Positions 9,575-19,867 of a stretch of DNA of 39,977 nucleotides are shown piece by piece. How positions within the stretch are numbered: position 1 is the stretch's first letter; each line of letters starts with the position of its first letter. The translations under genes and the position numbers were made by a program. Source of the DNA: Thermotogaceae bacterium (lineage in GTDB: Bacteria; Thermotogota; Thermotogae; Thermotogales; Thermotogaceae); NCBI GenBank assembly GCA_015489065.1, contig WGAO01000030.1:1-39977 (forward strand). Direction: 5' to 3'. The notes beneath the pieces are model-generated. The model was not told where the DNA came from. It saw nothing but the letters and a program-made list of their open reading frames with translations, and ran no database searches.

Positions 9575-11723
9575 ATATCTTGAATCTCTTCAGGTATTCG
9601 GATAGTCTCTTAACGCTGTTGTTCAAGTCTTCCGCCCGGTCACTTACTTTCATCACCGTTTCTGCTGTATCCTTTAGTAACTCAAATATCTTTTGAGTCT
9701 CGTTGTCAACCTCTACAAGCTCTTTGGCCATCGCATCTATTGAAACACTCACCTCATTAGCTGCTTCGCTCTGCTCTTTCGAAGTTTCTGCAAGGTCTTC
9801 CGTCATGCTGTTCACACGTTCTATTCTTTCAAGGAGCTTTTCCAAAGTTTCTATACTCTTATCAGCCATTTTAACACTGTTATCTATATTCTCAGAAAGA
9901 GTCTTACCATCCTCACTTATAGCATAAGCTTGGTTTTTGATCTCTCCAAGTATATTTCCAATCTCCATAGCCGAGTTCTGACTCTCTTCAGCAAGTTTTC
10001 TGATTTCTTCAGCTACTACGGCAAAACCTTTTCCTGCTTCTCCAGCCCTTGCTGCCTCAATAGCTGCGTTAAGAGCCAAGAGATTGGTTTGCTCGGCTAT
10101 ACCGCTTATCGTATCCACGATTTGCGTGATTCTTTCAGAAAGTTCAAGAAGTCTTTGCATCGATTCAACCGTCTGGTCCATGGTCACTTTGACTTTGTTT
10201 ATTGAGCTGCTCAGTTCTCCTATGTTTTCCTTAGTTTCATCTGAAGAGCTTTTCATTTCAGAACTGATAGTTCTAAGTTCATCTGCGAAATCTGCAAGAC
10301 TTTGGACTCCTGCGTTGATCTCTTCCATGCCAGAGTTTGCGGTCTGAGCGGATTCCGTAACATCGTTTATCATCCTGCTGACATTGTCCACAACGGCAGT
10401 GGCTTCTTCAGACTTTGCAGCCGTATCTTCCACTACCTCGGTAAGAGATCTCGATACATCTTCCACTTGTTTTCCCATGTCGTTTATCTCTGCTATGGTT
10501 TCTCTGAGACTTTCCTTGAGTTTTCTAAAGGACTTCGCCAGATTCACTATCTCGTCCTTCTTTGGATCACCTTTAAGCTTGGGGATCTCTACCGTGAGAT
10601 CTCCGCTGTCTAACTTGTCTGAAACTTCAGCGAGCATCCTAAGCGGCTTCGATATTTTTCCAGCAGCCACATATATCACTACAACCATTACTCCTATTCC
10701 AATGAGGCCAAATATCACTCCTAAGATTAAAACTTTTTTCATTTCCTTTTCAAATGCCAAAGACATGTTTCTAACGGTTTCAACCACAGATCTACTTGTT
10801 TTTGCAAGCTTGTCTAATATAGAAACGCTATCGAGAACTTCCGATACATCCATGCCTATTCCCATGTATATTCCGTGTCCCGCCGGAGCATATGCAACGA
10901 ATTTTTTCTGACCTTTGAATGTGAAAAACATGTGTCCTATCTTTCCAGACAAAATCGATTTTCCAAGCTCTTTTAGCTCTTCATTATTGATCATCACAAG
11001 ATGATTTATCATATTATCCATTGCGTGTGCTATTACGAGAGTTTGAGAGTTAACAGCAAACGCAATGCCGGTCTTTCCAAACCTTATGTTCTTGACAAAT
11101 TGTATGAAATCTTTCTGCGGGACTTCCGCCGCAACAACACCTATGATGGAGTTGTTCATTCTGCTCCTATAAGACTTCATAAACAACATTTGGGGTTCGT
11201 TTTGATTTTCAAACTTGAATGGAACGATCAAATCTTCCTCTTTTTCACCATTCAGTATGGGCTTTATTAGAGAGACATCTATCCTGTACTCTTTGCCATC
11301 TGCATCGTATACTTTTCCATCTTTATTGATTAGAAACACACCGCTGTATCCTTTGACATCCTTGTAGCTTTCAAGTGTAAACTTCGCATAGGTTGGTTGA
11401 AAAACCGAGAAGGCAGCCTCAATGTTGTCATCCTCAGACATTTTCTCAACCAAGGAGAATTTCTCATCTATCCAGCTCTTTATGTTCTTCGATTCTGATT
11501 CAACCAATCTATCGATGAGTGATATGAATTTTTCCAGCACAGATTCTTTTGATTGATTTACATCTTTTTCCATACTAACAACTTGCTGTTCGAGCTTCGG
11601 TATTTCAGACATGAGAGAGCGAAATTTGTATTTTGCAAGTTGCATTGGAAAGAATGCCGATAAGAAAACAACAACAGCCACTATAGGCAAGAACCAGAGG
11701 ATGATCTTTCCTCTTATGCTCAT
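9573..11723 (-). CDS. methyl-accepting chemotaxis protein with extracytoplasmic Cache-like domain, HAMP and signalling domain
   Basis: Two TM segments, HAMP ([25 protein letters not shown]), hairpin tip [40 protein letters not shown]. Confidence 0.95.
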   Translation of the reverse strand: MSIRGKIILWFLPIVAVVVFLSAFFPMQLAKYKFRSLMSEIPKLEQQVVSMEKDVNQSKESVLEKFISLIDRLVESESKNIKSWIDEKFSLVEKMSEDDNIEAAFSVFQPTYAKFTLESYKDVKGYSGVFLINKDGKVYDADGKEYRIDVSLIKPILNGEKEEDLIVPFKFENQNEPQMLFMKSYRSRMNNSIIGVVAAEVPQKDFIQFVKNIRFGKTGIAFAVNSQTLVIAHAMDNMINHLVMINNEELKELGKSILSGKIGHMFFTFKGQKKFVAYAPAGHGIYMGIGMDVSEVLDSVSILDKLAKTSRSVVETVRNMSLAFEKEMKKVLILGVIFGLIGIGVMVVVIYVAAGKISKPLRMLAEVSDKLDSGDLTVEIPKLKGDPKKDEIVNLAKSFRKLKESLRETIAEINDMGKQVEDVSRSLTEVVEDTAAKSEEATAVVDNVSRMINDVTESAQTANSGMEEINAGVQSLADFADELRTISSEMKSSSDETKENIGELSSSINKVKVTMDQTVESMQRLLELSERITQIVDTISGIAEQTNLLALNAAIEAARAGEAGKGFAVVAEEIRKLAEESQNSAMEIGNILGEIKNQAYAISEDGKTLSENIDNSVKMADKSIETLEKLLERIERVNSMTEDLAETSKEQSEAANEVSVSIDAMAKELVEVDNETQKIFELLKDTAETVMKVSDRAEDLNNSVKRLSEYLKRFKI

Positions 11724-11764
11724 TATATCACCTCCATTTTTATAAACTCCTATTTAATAATATA

Positions 11765-11780
11765 ACACAAAAAATTGTGT
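11765..11780. repeat. inverted repeat upstream of the MCP gene, candidate operator
   Basis: ACACAA-aaaa-TTGTGT, 6-bp perfect arms, 41 bp upstream of the start codon. Confidence 0.35.
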
Positions 11781-11820
11781 GATATTCAACAAAATATGTA
11801 AAAAAGGAAGAGAGGAGAGC

Positions 11821-12549
11821 TCAGATCACGAGCCCTCCACTAATTTCCACTACCGTTGAGGTTATAAAAGAGGCGAGATCGGAAGATAGGAACAAGACGA
11901 GATTTGCAACTTCTTCGGGTTTCCCGAATCTTCCGAGTGGAGTCATGTCAAGGACAGCTTTCTTAAGTTTCTCTGGAAGACTCTCTGTCATCGGGGTCTC
12001 TATAAACCCAGGTGCGACTGCAACCGCCCTAACTCCTCTTTTTCCAAGTTCCTTGGCTATGGATTTCGTAAGTCCTATGAGACCTGCTTTGGATGCTGCG
12101 TAATTTGTCTGGGCAGTATTTCCGTATATTCCAACTATAGAAGATATATTGATTACTACGCCAGATCTCTGGCGCGCCATGTAGGCAACTGCGTGTCGGG
12201 AATAATTGAAAGCCCCCTTCAGGTTTATGTTTATCACCCTATCCCATTTTTCCTCGTCCATTCTCATAAGAAGGGTGTCCTCTGTTACTCCAGCATTGTT
12301 TACCAATATATCTATTCTTCCCTTTTCTTTTACCAACTTTTCTACAATTTCTTTTGCTCTTTCATAATCGGAGACATCCGCTGTTTCGTAGTCGAAGTTC
12401 TCACCGAGTTTCTCTTTTATGGCTCTCAGTTTGTCCTCGCTCCTTGCAACCCCCAAGACATATGCACCATCGCTTACGAATTTCCTAACAATGGCTTCTC
12501 CTATTCCACTCGACGCTCCGGTAATAAGTGCTACTTTCCCTTCAATCAA
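11821..12549 (-). CDS. fabG: 3-oxoacyl-[ACP] reductase
   Basis: SDR: ALITGASSGIGEAIVRKF, NNAGVTEDTLLMRM, YAASKAGLIGLTKSIAKELG, PGFIETPMT. Confidence 0.93.
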   Translation of the reverse strand: MIEGKVALITGASSGIGEAIVRKFVSDGAYVLGVARSEDKLRAIKEKLGENFDYETADVSDYERAKEIVEKLVKEKGRIDILVNNAGVTEDTLLMRMDEEKWDRVININLKGAFNYSRHAVAYMARQRSGVVINISSIVGIYGNTAQTNYAASKAGLIGLTKSIAKELGKRGVRAVAVAPGFIETPMTESLPEKLKKAVLDMTPLGRFGKPEEVANLVLFLSSDLASFITSTVVEISGGLVI

Positions 12550-13426
12550 CTTTGATCACCTCGCCAAAATGGATGACTTTTATGCCGTTCTTTCTTCCAA
12601 GTCCTTTGAGAACAGTCTTTGGACCCACTTCAAAGTATTGTTCAACCCCTAGTTCTTTCATCCTCTCTATGGATTGAAGCCATCTAACAGGACCAACTAT
12701 CTGTTCTATGAGATACCTTTTCATTTCCTCAGGATCGGTTGATTCTCTAGCGGTTACATTGAGAACTATTGGGAACTTTGGCTTGTGGAATTTTATCTGA
12801 GAGAGGAGTTTCTCCATCTTTTCAGCAGCTTTTTCTATAAGGGGTGTATGGAAAGGTCCTGAGACTTTGAGCTCCACGACCTTTCTAGCACCCTTTTCTT
12901 TGAGCACTTCCATTGCCTGATGAACGGCTTCTTTCAATCCACTTATAACTATCTGGGTAGGATCGTTGTAATTCGCAGGCCAGACATTTTCTATATCAGA
13001 TATTGCGTTCTCCACCTCATGGAAAGGAAGTCCTATTATCGCTGCCATCGTTCCCTTTCCGGGTTCAAGAGCGTGTGAGATGAATTCCCCTCTCTTTCTG
13101 ACTATGTACAGTCCGGTGTCAAAATCGTAAACTCCAGCAGCTGCAAATGCGGTGTACTCACCAAGCGAATGTCCTGCAGCTATATCAGGCTCGATTCCTT
13201 TCTTTAGCATCTCTTTATAAGCTATATAACTTGTTAAAAATATAGCAGGCTGGGCGTTCTCCGTTATTTTAAGAGTTTCGTCATCTCCGTTCATTGTAGA
13301 GACTATGTCAAAACCAAGAACCTCCTCTGCTCGCTTGTAAAACTCTTTTGCCTCTTCGTAAGCGGCAAAGTCATTACCCATACCGCTGTATTGTGATCCC
13401 TGTCCCGGGAAGAGAAAGGCTTTCAC
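12542..13426 (-). CDS. fabD: malonyl-CoA:ACP transacylase
   Basis: MKAFLFPGQGSQYSGMG, AGHSLGEYTAFAAAG, VSGPFHTPLI. Confidence 0.95.
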   Translation of the reverse strand: MKAFLFPGQGSQYSGMGNDFAAYEEAKEFYKRAEEVLGFDIVSTMNGDDETLKITENAQPAIFLTSYIAYKEMLKKGIEPDIAAGHSLGEYTAFAAAGVYDFDTGLYIVRKRGEFISHALEPGKGTMAAIIGLPFHEVENAISDIENVWPANYNDPTQIVISGLKEAVHQAMEVLKEKGARKVVELKVSGPFHTPLIEKAAEKMEKLLSQIKFHKPKFPIVLNVTARESTDPEEMKRYLIEQIVGPVRWLQSIERMKELGVEQYFEVGPKTVLKGLGRKNGIKVIHFGEVIKVD

Positions 13427-14370
13427 TTAAACCACCTCCCGGTATTTTCGCACATCTTCTCGACCACATTTTTGAACTCTTCTAATATATCCTTTATTAC
13501 CTCCTTAACCGGCTTTATATCGCTTATCAGACCTGCACTCTGACCAGCCATGAATGATCCACTTGAAGTATCCCCTTCTGTAACAGCTCTTCTCAGACTT
13601 CCTAGAAGGGCTCTTTCCGCTTCCTCAAAGCTTTTCGCCTCAAGTTCAACAATTTTTTTTGCAAAGGGAGTTTTTAAAACTCTCGCCGGGTGTCCCAGTT
13701 TTGCACCGGTAACCATCGTGTCTCTTATGCTTGCTTTAGTTATCTTTCTCTTGAACTCCGGATGAACTTCCGCTTCCTCAGTTGCCACGAATCTGGTTCC
13801 CATCTGAACACCTTCAGCACCGAGTGCAAAGACGGCAGCCATTCCGGCTCCATCGGCTATACCCCCGGCGGCAATCACTGGAATTTTGACGCTCTTGACA
13901 ACCTTGTTGACCAAAACGATCGTCGTGACTTCTCCGATATGTCCACCACTCTCCATCCCTTCGGCTATCACGGCATCGGCTCCTGCTCTTTCAACGAGCT
14001 TCGCAAGGGATTCGGACGCCACAACTGGTATGACTTTTATTCCATGTTCTTTGAGCTCTGGTATATACTTTGCCGGATTTCCAGCTCCAAAAGTTATTGC
14101 GCTTACTCTTTCTTCTATCGCCACTCTAACAAGCCCATCGGCAAATGGGGAAAGAAGAAGAATATTCACACCTATAGGTTTGTCTGTAAATCTTCTTGCC
14201 CTCTTGATTTCTTCTCTCAGACCATCCGGATCCAAATGTCCGGATCCTATAACGCCGAAGGCACCTGCTTCAGAGACAGCTGCGGCTAATTTGGCTGTCC
14301 CAGCCCAAGCCATTCCTCCCATAATCATCGGATACTCGATTCCAAGAAGTTCTGTTATCCTTGTCCTCAA
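13423..14370 (-). CDS. fabK: enoyl-[ACP] reductase II (FMN-dependent, FabK type)
   Basis: ITELLGIEYPMIMGGMAWAGTAKLAAAVSEAGAFGVIGSG; AEGMESGGHIGE; IPVIAAGGIADGAGMAAVFALGAEGVQMGTRF. Confidence 0.9.
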   Translation of the reverse strand: MRTRITELLGIEYPMIMGGMAWAGTAKLAAAVSEAGAFGVIGSGHLDPDGLREEIKRARRFTDKPIGVNILLLSPFADGLVRVAIEERVSAITFGAGNPAKYIPELKEHGIKVIPVVASESLAKLVERAGADAVIAEGMESGGHIGEVTTIVLVNKVVKSVKIPVIAAGGIADGAGMAAVFALGAEGVQMGTRFVATEEAEVHPEFKRKITKASIRDTMVTGAKLGHPARVLKTPFAKKIVELEAKSFEEAERALLGSLRRAVTEGDTSSGSFMAGQSAGLISDIKPVKEVIKDILEEFKNVVEKMCENTGRWFK

Positions 14371-14777
14371 GTTTTCACCCCCAGAAGAAGTTTTGATTTT
14401 GCTACTACTTTTCCGTTAACTTTCGCTTTTCCATCTACGGTGACGATTGACATCTTTTTATTCAAGACTTTGACTTCATAAACTAACTTGTCTCCAGGTC
14501 TTACCTCTCTTTTAAATCTCGCTTCATCTATCCCCAGGAAAAGGGGGATCCCCTCGATCCCCCTTAAAAGCAATATCCCTGCGGTTTGGGCCAAACCCTC
14601 AATTATCAGAACTCCTGGATAAATTGGATATTCTGGAAAGTGTCCTTGAAAAACTGGATCAGATATTGAAATGTTTTTGAATGCTCTTATGTAATCTTCG
14701 TCGATTTCCTCCACTCCGTCTACCAAAAGAAATGGGTATCTGTGCGGTAGAATCTTTTTTATCTCATCTATGTTCAT
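14367..14777 (-). CDS. fabZ: 3-hydroxyacyl-[ACP] dehydratase
   Basis: MNIDEIKKILPHRYPFLLVDGVEEID...ISDPVFQGHFPEYPIYPGVLIIEGLAQTAG. ATG at 14777 makes a 4-bp ATGA overlap with fabF; track start 14855 looks too long. Confidence 0.93.
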   Translation of the reverse strand: MNIDEIKKILPHRYPFLLVDGVEEIDEDYIRAFKNISISDPVFQGHFPEYPIYPGVLIIEGLAQTAGILLLRGIEGIPLFLGIDEARFKREVRPGDKLVYEVKVLNKKMSIVTVDGKAKVNGKVVAKSKLLLGVKT

Positions 14778-16012
14778 TCGTACCACCCCACGACAACCGA
14801 TGCGTTGTGGCCTCCAAATCCGAAAGAATTCTTTAAGAAGTTTCTTATTTTCCAATCCTGAGCCTCCTTATCGGCTACACCAAGTCCTTCGGTTTCTGGA
14901 TCTGGATCATCCAAGTTCGGCAGGCCGTGAACAAAACCTCCCCTCATCTGAAGTATGGCAGCAATCAGCTCTGCTGAACCAGCGGCTCCAAGGAGGTGTC
15001 CCATGAAAGTCTTTGTGGAATTTACCCTTATATCTTTTGCCCTATCTCCAAATACCATTTTTATGGCTCTGGCTTCGACCTCGTCTCCAGCAGGAGTTGA
15101 TGTCGCATGTGCCGAAACATAATCGACATCCTCACTGGACATTTGAGCATCTTCAAGAGCTAGCTTCATGACTTGAGACATTGTGCTCCCGTCTGGCCGC
15201 GGTGCACTTATGTGATAGGCGTCGTCATTCATTCCAATACCTTTTATTTCTGCTATTATTTCCGCGTTTCTTTCTTTCGCTATTTCTTCAGCCTCAAGAA
15301 TGAGTATCCCGGATCCTTCTCCCATAACAAAACCGTCTCTTCCTTTGTCGAATGGTCTTGACGCTTTCTTTGGTTCATCATTCCTTGTGGAGAGTGCCCT
15401 CATAGCAGCAAATCCCGCTATTCCCATTTTCTCGATTGAAGCCTCAGCTCCTCCAACTATTGCAACATCCGCATATCCGTGCCTTATGAGAAGCGCTCCC
15501 ATTGCTACTGAGTGAAGGGATGAAGCACACGCACTCACCGGGGAGAAATTAGGACCCCTGAGATCATACTGAAGGGAGATCATACCAGCCACGAGATTTA
15601 TCAGAACTTTCGGTATCATGAACGGGCTTACTCTTCCTGGACCTTTTGAATCTAGAACTTCTTTTTCTCTCATCAGAGTTATAAGGCCACCTATTCCAGA
15701 ACTTACTAAAACTGCTGTTCTATCTTTGTATTTCTCCAGGTCTACACCACTTGACTCAACAGCCATTTTCGTAGCGGCGAGTGCAAATTGAACAAACCTG
15801 TCCTGTCTTCTCGCTAACTTCTTATCCATGTAATCTGCTGGGTTAAAATCTCTGATCTCCGCCGCTATCTGGGCTGCAAGGTCTGAAGGATCAAAGAAGC
15901 TGATCCTGTCAATAGCTATTTTTCCCTCCTTGAGAGAATTCTCATACTCCTTTAAGCTCTTTCCTATAGGGGACACTATCCCCATGCCCGTCACTACTAC
16001 CCTTCGCCTCAA
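14774..16012 (-). CDS. fabF: 3-oxoacyl-[ACP] synthase II
   Basis: RRRVVVTGMGIVSPIGKSLKEYENSLKEG; VSACASSLHSVAMG; AHATSTPAGD; NSTKTFMGHLLGAAG. TTG at 16012 follows AAGGAGGTGAGAG; track start 16045 is upstream of that SD. Confidence 0.94.
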   Translation of the reverse strand: MRRRVVVTGMGIVSPIGKSLKEYENSLKEGKIAIDRISFFDPSDLAAQIAAEIRDFNPADYMDKKLARRQDRFVQFALAATKMAVESSGVDLEKYKDRTAVLVSSGIGGLITLMREKEVLDSKGPGRVSPFMIPKVLINLVAGMISLQYDLRGPNFSPVSACASSLHSVAMGALLIRHGYADVAIVGGAEASIEKMGIAGFAAMRALSTRNDEPKKASRPFDKGRDGFVMGEGSGILILEAEEIAKERNAEIIAEIKGIGMNDDAYHISAPRPDGSTMSQVMKLALEDAQMSSEDVDYVSAHATSTPAGDEVEARAIKMVFGDRAKDIRVNSTKTFMGHLLGAAGSAELIAAILQMRGGFVHGLPNLDDPDPETEGLGVADKEAQDWKIRNFLKNSFGFGGHNASVVVGWYE

Positions 16013-16017
16013 ACTCT

Positions 16018-16034
16018 CACCTCCTTGGGAGGTG
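16018..16034. repeat. perfect inverted repeat containing the fabF Shine-Dalgarno
   Basis: CACCTCC-ttg-GGAGGTG (+ strand). Confidence 0.6.
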
Positions 16035-16064
16035 ATTATAATCATGGAATATTAAATTAGTCAA
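16035..16064 (-). promoter_or_regulatory. sigma-A promoter of fab operon
   Basis: Minus strand TTGACT - 18 bp - TATAAT; 23 bp from -10 to the fabF start. Confidence 0.75.
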
Positions 16065-16070
16065 ACTAAT
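16056..16070. promoter_or_regulatory. operator-like palindrome overlapping the fab -35
   Basis: ATTAGT-CAA-ACTAAT, 6-bp perfect arms. Confidence 0.5.
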
Positions 16071-16101
16071 GAATTTGCAAAAGCTAATATTATTGGAAAG
16101 T

Positions 16102-16674
16102 TTATAAGCTGGGGCCGTTCCACTTTAGCAAAAATTCACCCACTCTTTCATAGCCTATCATTCGCACCATCTTGAGAAAGACTCTTGCTGTTACCACTGC
16201 GTCGTCCAGGGCTCTGTGATGAATTTTATCTGTTATCGAAAAGTATCTCGCGAGCCATTCAAGGCTTCGCGGTTTTCCAAAGAGAATACTCGACATTTCA
16301 TAGGTGTCGATATAGGCAGGATCAATCGGGAAGGAGCCTATTTCTTTGGCAGCGTAGTCCAGAAACATCAAATCGAATTTTCCATTGTGAAAGATTGGTA
16401 CCATATTGGAAAGGTACGATTTTATCGTTGGGAATATATCATCCATCGATGGAGCTCTAACAACTTCGGAATTTCCTATTCCATGAACTTTTTCGACAAG
16501 AGCGGGAATTCTGACCATCGGATTGACAAGGGTTACATAGGATTTTTCCAGTATTATCTTTCCTCTATACACCGGAACCAATGCTATTTCTATTATCCTA
16601 TCTCCACGATCAGGATTGACACCAGTGGTCTCGGTGTCTACAGCACAAAACACCGTCTCCTCCCATTTCAGCAA
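16102..16674 (-). CDS. DnaQ-family 3'-5' exonuclease
   Basis: FCAVDTETTGVNPDRGDRIIEIALVPV; FHNGKFDLMFLDYAAKE; HRALDDAVVTARVFLKM (DEDDh). Confidence 0.9.
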   Translation of the reverse strand: MLKWEETVFCAVDTETTGVNPDRGDRIIEIALVPVYRGKIILEKSYVTLVNPMVRIPALVEKVHGIGNSEVVRAPSMDDIFPTIKSYLSNMVPIFHNGKFDLMFLDYAAKEIGSFPIDPAYIDTYEMSSILFGKPRSLEWLARYFSITDKIHHRALDDAVVTARVFLKMVRMIGYERVGEFLLKWNGPSL

Positions 16675-16680
16675 AGTGAA

Positions 16681-17328
16681 TCACCTGATCTTTTTCAATG
16701 CTTCATACTCTGCGGCAGATACGAGGTCTTCCCCTGTGACCATCCAGTCCTCCATGGAGGATATTCCATAGACATAATCGGGCTTCTTCAAAACTTTCTC
16801 CTTGAGATATTTGCGGATAAACCTTCTCTCAAGTCTCTTTACGAATACCCTGGCACCATTCTTATCGGTGCCAGGGAGTATTATGACTATCTCACCTTCA
16901 CCTAAATTGAAAGCCTTATCAGATTTTCTACTGGATGCGTTTAGAGAGGTTATGAGCATTCTGACTGCGTCCATGTCTCCATCCATAACTTTGAAGACTA
17001 CTAAGCTGAGTGGCATGGTATTTCTCTTAGCTTTCATGAATTCTTCTTCTAAGACTTCGCTAAATCCACCAACCTGAAGGTACATTTCATAAAGCCTCAC
17101 CTTTAGCTTCATGATTTTTTCGTCTATCCTGGAATCGATAACGTCGATAACATTTTCTGGTACATCATCCTCTAGTTTCCCAACAATGACTGTTGGTTTG
17201 TAAGTATGGGGTTTATCAGAGAAAATCAAGGCAGCTTCCTCTTCAGAGGAGACGGGTATCGACAAATTTTTCAAAAGTCTTTCAAATTTTCTCTTCGTTC
17301 TCTGCGGTAAATCAACATGTACAATCAT
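16681..17328 (-). CDS. protein with degenerate GGDEF domain
   Basis: [77 protein letters not shown] aligns by eye to the GGDEF fold with GGDEF replaced by GEGEI. Confidence 0.65.
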   Translation of the reverse strand: MIVHVDLPQRTKRKFERLLKNLSIPVSSEEEAALIFSDKPHTYKPTVIVGKLEDDVPENVIDVIDSRIDEKIMKLKVRLYEMYLQVGGFSEVLEEEFMKAKRNTMPLSLVVFKVMDGDMDAVRMLITSLNASSRKSDKAFNLGEGEIVIILPGTDKNGARVFVKRLERRFIRKYLKEKVLKKPDYVYGISSMEDWMVTGEDLVSAAEYEALKKIR

Positions 17329-17900
17329 TTTTCAACCATCCTTAGGAAATATTCGTGTATCCTTGTGTCTTTTGTGAGTTCTGGATGAAACGAACTGGCC
17401 AAGATGTTTCCTTCCCTGACCAATACGGGGTCTCCTTTATACTCAGCTAAAACTTTTACATTTTCCCCAAGATTGATAATTCTCGGGGCTCTTATAAAAA
17501 CAGCTCTGAAAGGTTTCTCGCCAAGAGATTCTATCTTTATATCAACTTCAAAGCTCTCGACTTGCCTTCCATAGGCATTCCTTTCCACCTCAATATCTAG
17601 AACTCCCAAAAGTGGCTGGTTATAATCCGAAACCTTCTTAGATAGCAATATCATCCCCGCACATGTTCCATAAACTGGAAAACCTTCCTTTATTTTTTCG
17701 ACAAGAGGTTCTTTGATACCGACATTTTCCATTATCCTTCCCATAGTAGTGGATTCTCCACCAGGGATTATCAATCCATCAATCAAGTTTAAGTCTTCTG
17801 GGAGTTTCACCACGAGGGTCTCGACACCGATAAGATTCAACATCTCAACATGTTCTCTGAAGTCTCCCTGGAGCCCAAGAACTCCTATCCTCAATCTCAC
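17325..17900 (-). CDS. pdxT: pyridoxal 5'-phosphate synthase glutaminase subunit
   Basis: [60 protein letters not shown]. Confidence 0.96.
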   Translation of the reverse strand: MRLRIGVLGLQGDFREHVEMLNLIGVETLVVKLPEDLNLIDGLIIPGGESTTMGRIMENVGIKEPLVEKIKEGFPVYGTCAGMILLSKKVSDYNQPLLGVLDIEVERNAYGRQVESFEVDIKIESLGEKPFRAVFIRAPRIINLGENVKVLAEYKGDPVLVREGNILASSFHPELTKDTRIHEYFLRMVEK

Positions 17901-18778
17901 CAGCCCCTTTCCTGCATTCTCACCTCAAGCTCATTTACGTCCAATCCAGACATTGGTTCTCCTATATCTTCGCTAACCTTGAGGAGTATCTTCGGATTGT
18001 CCCAATATGTCACCGCCATAACAACGGCCTTGGCCATCTTCATAGGATCTTTACTCTTGAATATACCAGATCCGACAAAGACACCGTCCGCACCTAACAT
18101 CATCATAAGAGCCGCATCTGCTGGAGTTGCCACTCCTCCAGCGGCAAAATTGACCACGGGAAGTCTTCCAAGTCTTTTTACCTCTCTTAAAAGCTCAACA
18201 GGTGCTCCTAAGTCTTTTGCTTCTTTCACTAATTCTTCCTCCGGCATGTTGACGACCTTTCTTATCTCATCCTGAACCCTTCTCATGTGTTTTACAGCCT
18301 CAACTATGTTCCCTGTTCCTGCTTCTCCTTTAGTCCTTATCATAGCAGCACCTTCTGCAATTCTTCTGAGCGCTTCCCCCAAGTCTCTCGCTCCACAAAC
18401 AAATGGAACTTTGTAATCATGTTTGTTTATGTGGAACTTATCGTCAGCTGGTGTAAGGACTTCGGACTCATCAATAAAATCAACTCCTAATTCTTCGAGT
18501 ATTCTTGCCTCAGCCATATGACCTATTCTAACCTTCGCCATAACCGGTATCGAGACAGCTTCCATTATCTCTATTATCTTCTTTATAGAAGCCATTCTTG
18601 CAACTCCGCCAGCCTTTCTTATATCAGCTGGGACTCTTTCAAGAGCCATTACTGCAACTGCACCTGCTTCTTCAGCTATCTTAGCTTGTTCTGCATTCGT
18701 AACATCCATTATCACTCCGCCTTTAAACATCTCGGCAAAACCTTTCTTGACCATCCAGGTCCCTTTGTAAACTTCCAT
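17897..18778 (-). CDS. pdxS: pyridoxal 5'-phosphate synthase lyase subunit
   Basis: [76 protein letters not shown]. Start reassigned to ATG 18778 after GGGAGGGGATC. Confidence 0.96.
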   Translation of the reverse strand: MEVYKGTWMVKKGFAEMFKGGVIMDVTNAEQAKIAEEAGAVAVMALERVPADIRKAGGVARMASIKKIIEIMEAVSIPVMAKVRIGHMAEARILEELGVDFIDESEVLTPADDKFHINKHDYKVPFVCGARDLGEALRRIAEGAAMIRTKGEAGTGNIVEAVKHMRRVQDEIRKVVNMPEEELVKEAKDLGAPVELLREVKRLGRLPVVNFAAGGVATPADAALMMMLGADGVFVGSGIFKSKDPMKMAKAVVMAVTYWDNPKILLKVSEDIGEPMSGLDVNELEVRMQERGW

Positions 18779-18897
18779 TTTGATCCCCTCCCGTTCCATT
18801 TATCTGTTCAAATTGAATTTTACTCCACTCGTGTGGGAAATTATATCACCAACCGAAAGCAATTTGTGGTGTACAATACCCAGGGAGGTGTCTGCTC

Positions 18898-19857
18898 TTG
18901 AGGAAACTAATAATTTTTTTGATGGGTTTTAGCTTACTCTATGCAGGAGTTGTTCATATCTCCTCTGATTTTGTCGAACCAGAAGACGATATAATAACCT
19001 ACTCTGGAAATGTTTCAGCTTTTATAGATGAAGACAATGTACATCTTTGGGCGTCCACCCTGACCGTCAGTAAGTACGCAGGAGATTGGCGAAAGATAAA
19101 AGCCTTGGGAACGGTCTCAATTGAAACCAAGTCTATGATAGCCACTTCTGACGAACTTAATTATGACCTTCAGGACAAAAAAGGAACTCTATCTGGAAGC
19201 GCAACAGTCTTCTTGACAAATGACAATGCTACCGTTTTAACGGATTCTCTGGATTTTGATTTGAATAGGAACTTTTACGCTTCATATAAGAGAAGCACTA
19301 TGTTCAGAAAAGATGTCGTTGCTACATCCAATACATTTACCTATGATGGGTCAGTCATGGTTCTTAAAGGAGATGTCGAAGCCAAAAGCAGAGAGACAAA
19401 TCTGTTTGGAGACAAGGCGGTACTCAACCTAGACAAAGACATGATGGATGTAAGGGGAGATGTCAGCGTAATTCTTGAAGATGCCACAATTACCGGAAAG
19501 GATCTCGTATACGATATGGAGAGCGAGGGAACATTCACAGGAAATGTGAGAGCTGAGATACAGGGAGAGAAGTCCAGCATAAAGATATCTTCTGATTATC
19601 TCAAATTCAACACGAAGAGAAAGGTTTACATTGGCTGGAGCGATGAAGGAAAAGTAAAGATATGGAAAGGAAAGACTTATACAGAGTCGAAGAGATTCAA
19701 GTATTCGAAAGATACAGGAGTAGTCGAACTCACAGGAGGAGTTTTCATACATGACATAGAGAAGGATGTAAAAATGTGGGCCGAAAGGGCACTTATATAT
19801 TTGAATGAAGATAAGATGAAAGCCTTCAAAGTTAAGACAGAGATAACTACGAAGTGA
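18898..19857 (+). CDS. OstA/LptA-like secreted beta-jellyroll repeat protein
   Basis: Signal peptide (TTG start) then repeats such as SDELNYDLQDKKGTLSGSATV, TDSLDFDLNRN, SNTFTYDGSVMVLKGDV, GKDLVYDMESEGTFTGNV. Confidence 0.7.
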   Translation: MRKLIIFLMGFSLLYAGVVHISSDFVEPEDDIITYSGNVSAFIDEDNVHLWASTLTVSKYAGDWRKIKALGTVSIETKSMIATSDELNYDLQDKKGTLSGSATVFLTNDNATVLTDSLDFDLNRNFYASYKRSTMFRKDVVATSNTFTYDGSVMVLKGDVEAKSRETNLFGDKAVLNLDKDMMDVRGDVSVILEDATITGKDLVYDMESEGTFTGNVRAEIQGEKSSIKISSDYLKFNTKRKVYIGWSDEGKVKIWKGKTYTESKRFKYSKDTGVVELTGGVFIHDIEKDVKMWAERALIYLNEDKMKAFKVKTEITTK

Positions 19858-19867
19858 GGTGATTATC

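Noticed and set aside
11781-11820. Pyrimidine-rich run after fabG as a terminator
   Set aside because: No inverted repeat; only a CT-rich tract on the minus strand, insufficient for an intrinsic terminator call.
13690-14419. + strand ORFs of 199 and 177 aa
   Set aside because: Antisense to fabK; low-complexity Ser/Cys/Phe-rich translations typical of shadow ORFs.
16216-16905. 229 aa + strand ORF
   Set aside because: Antisense to the exonuclease and degenerate GGDEF genes; no recognisable motif.
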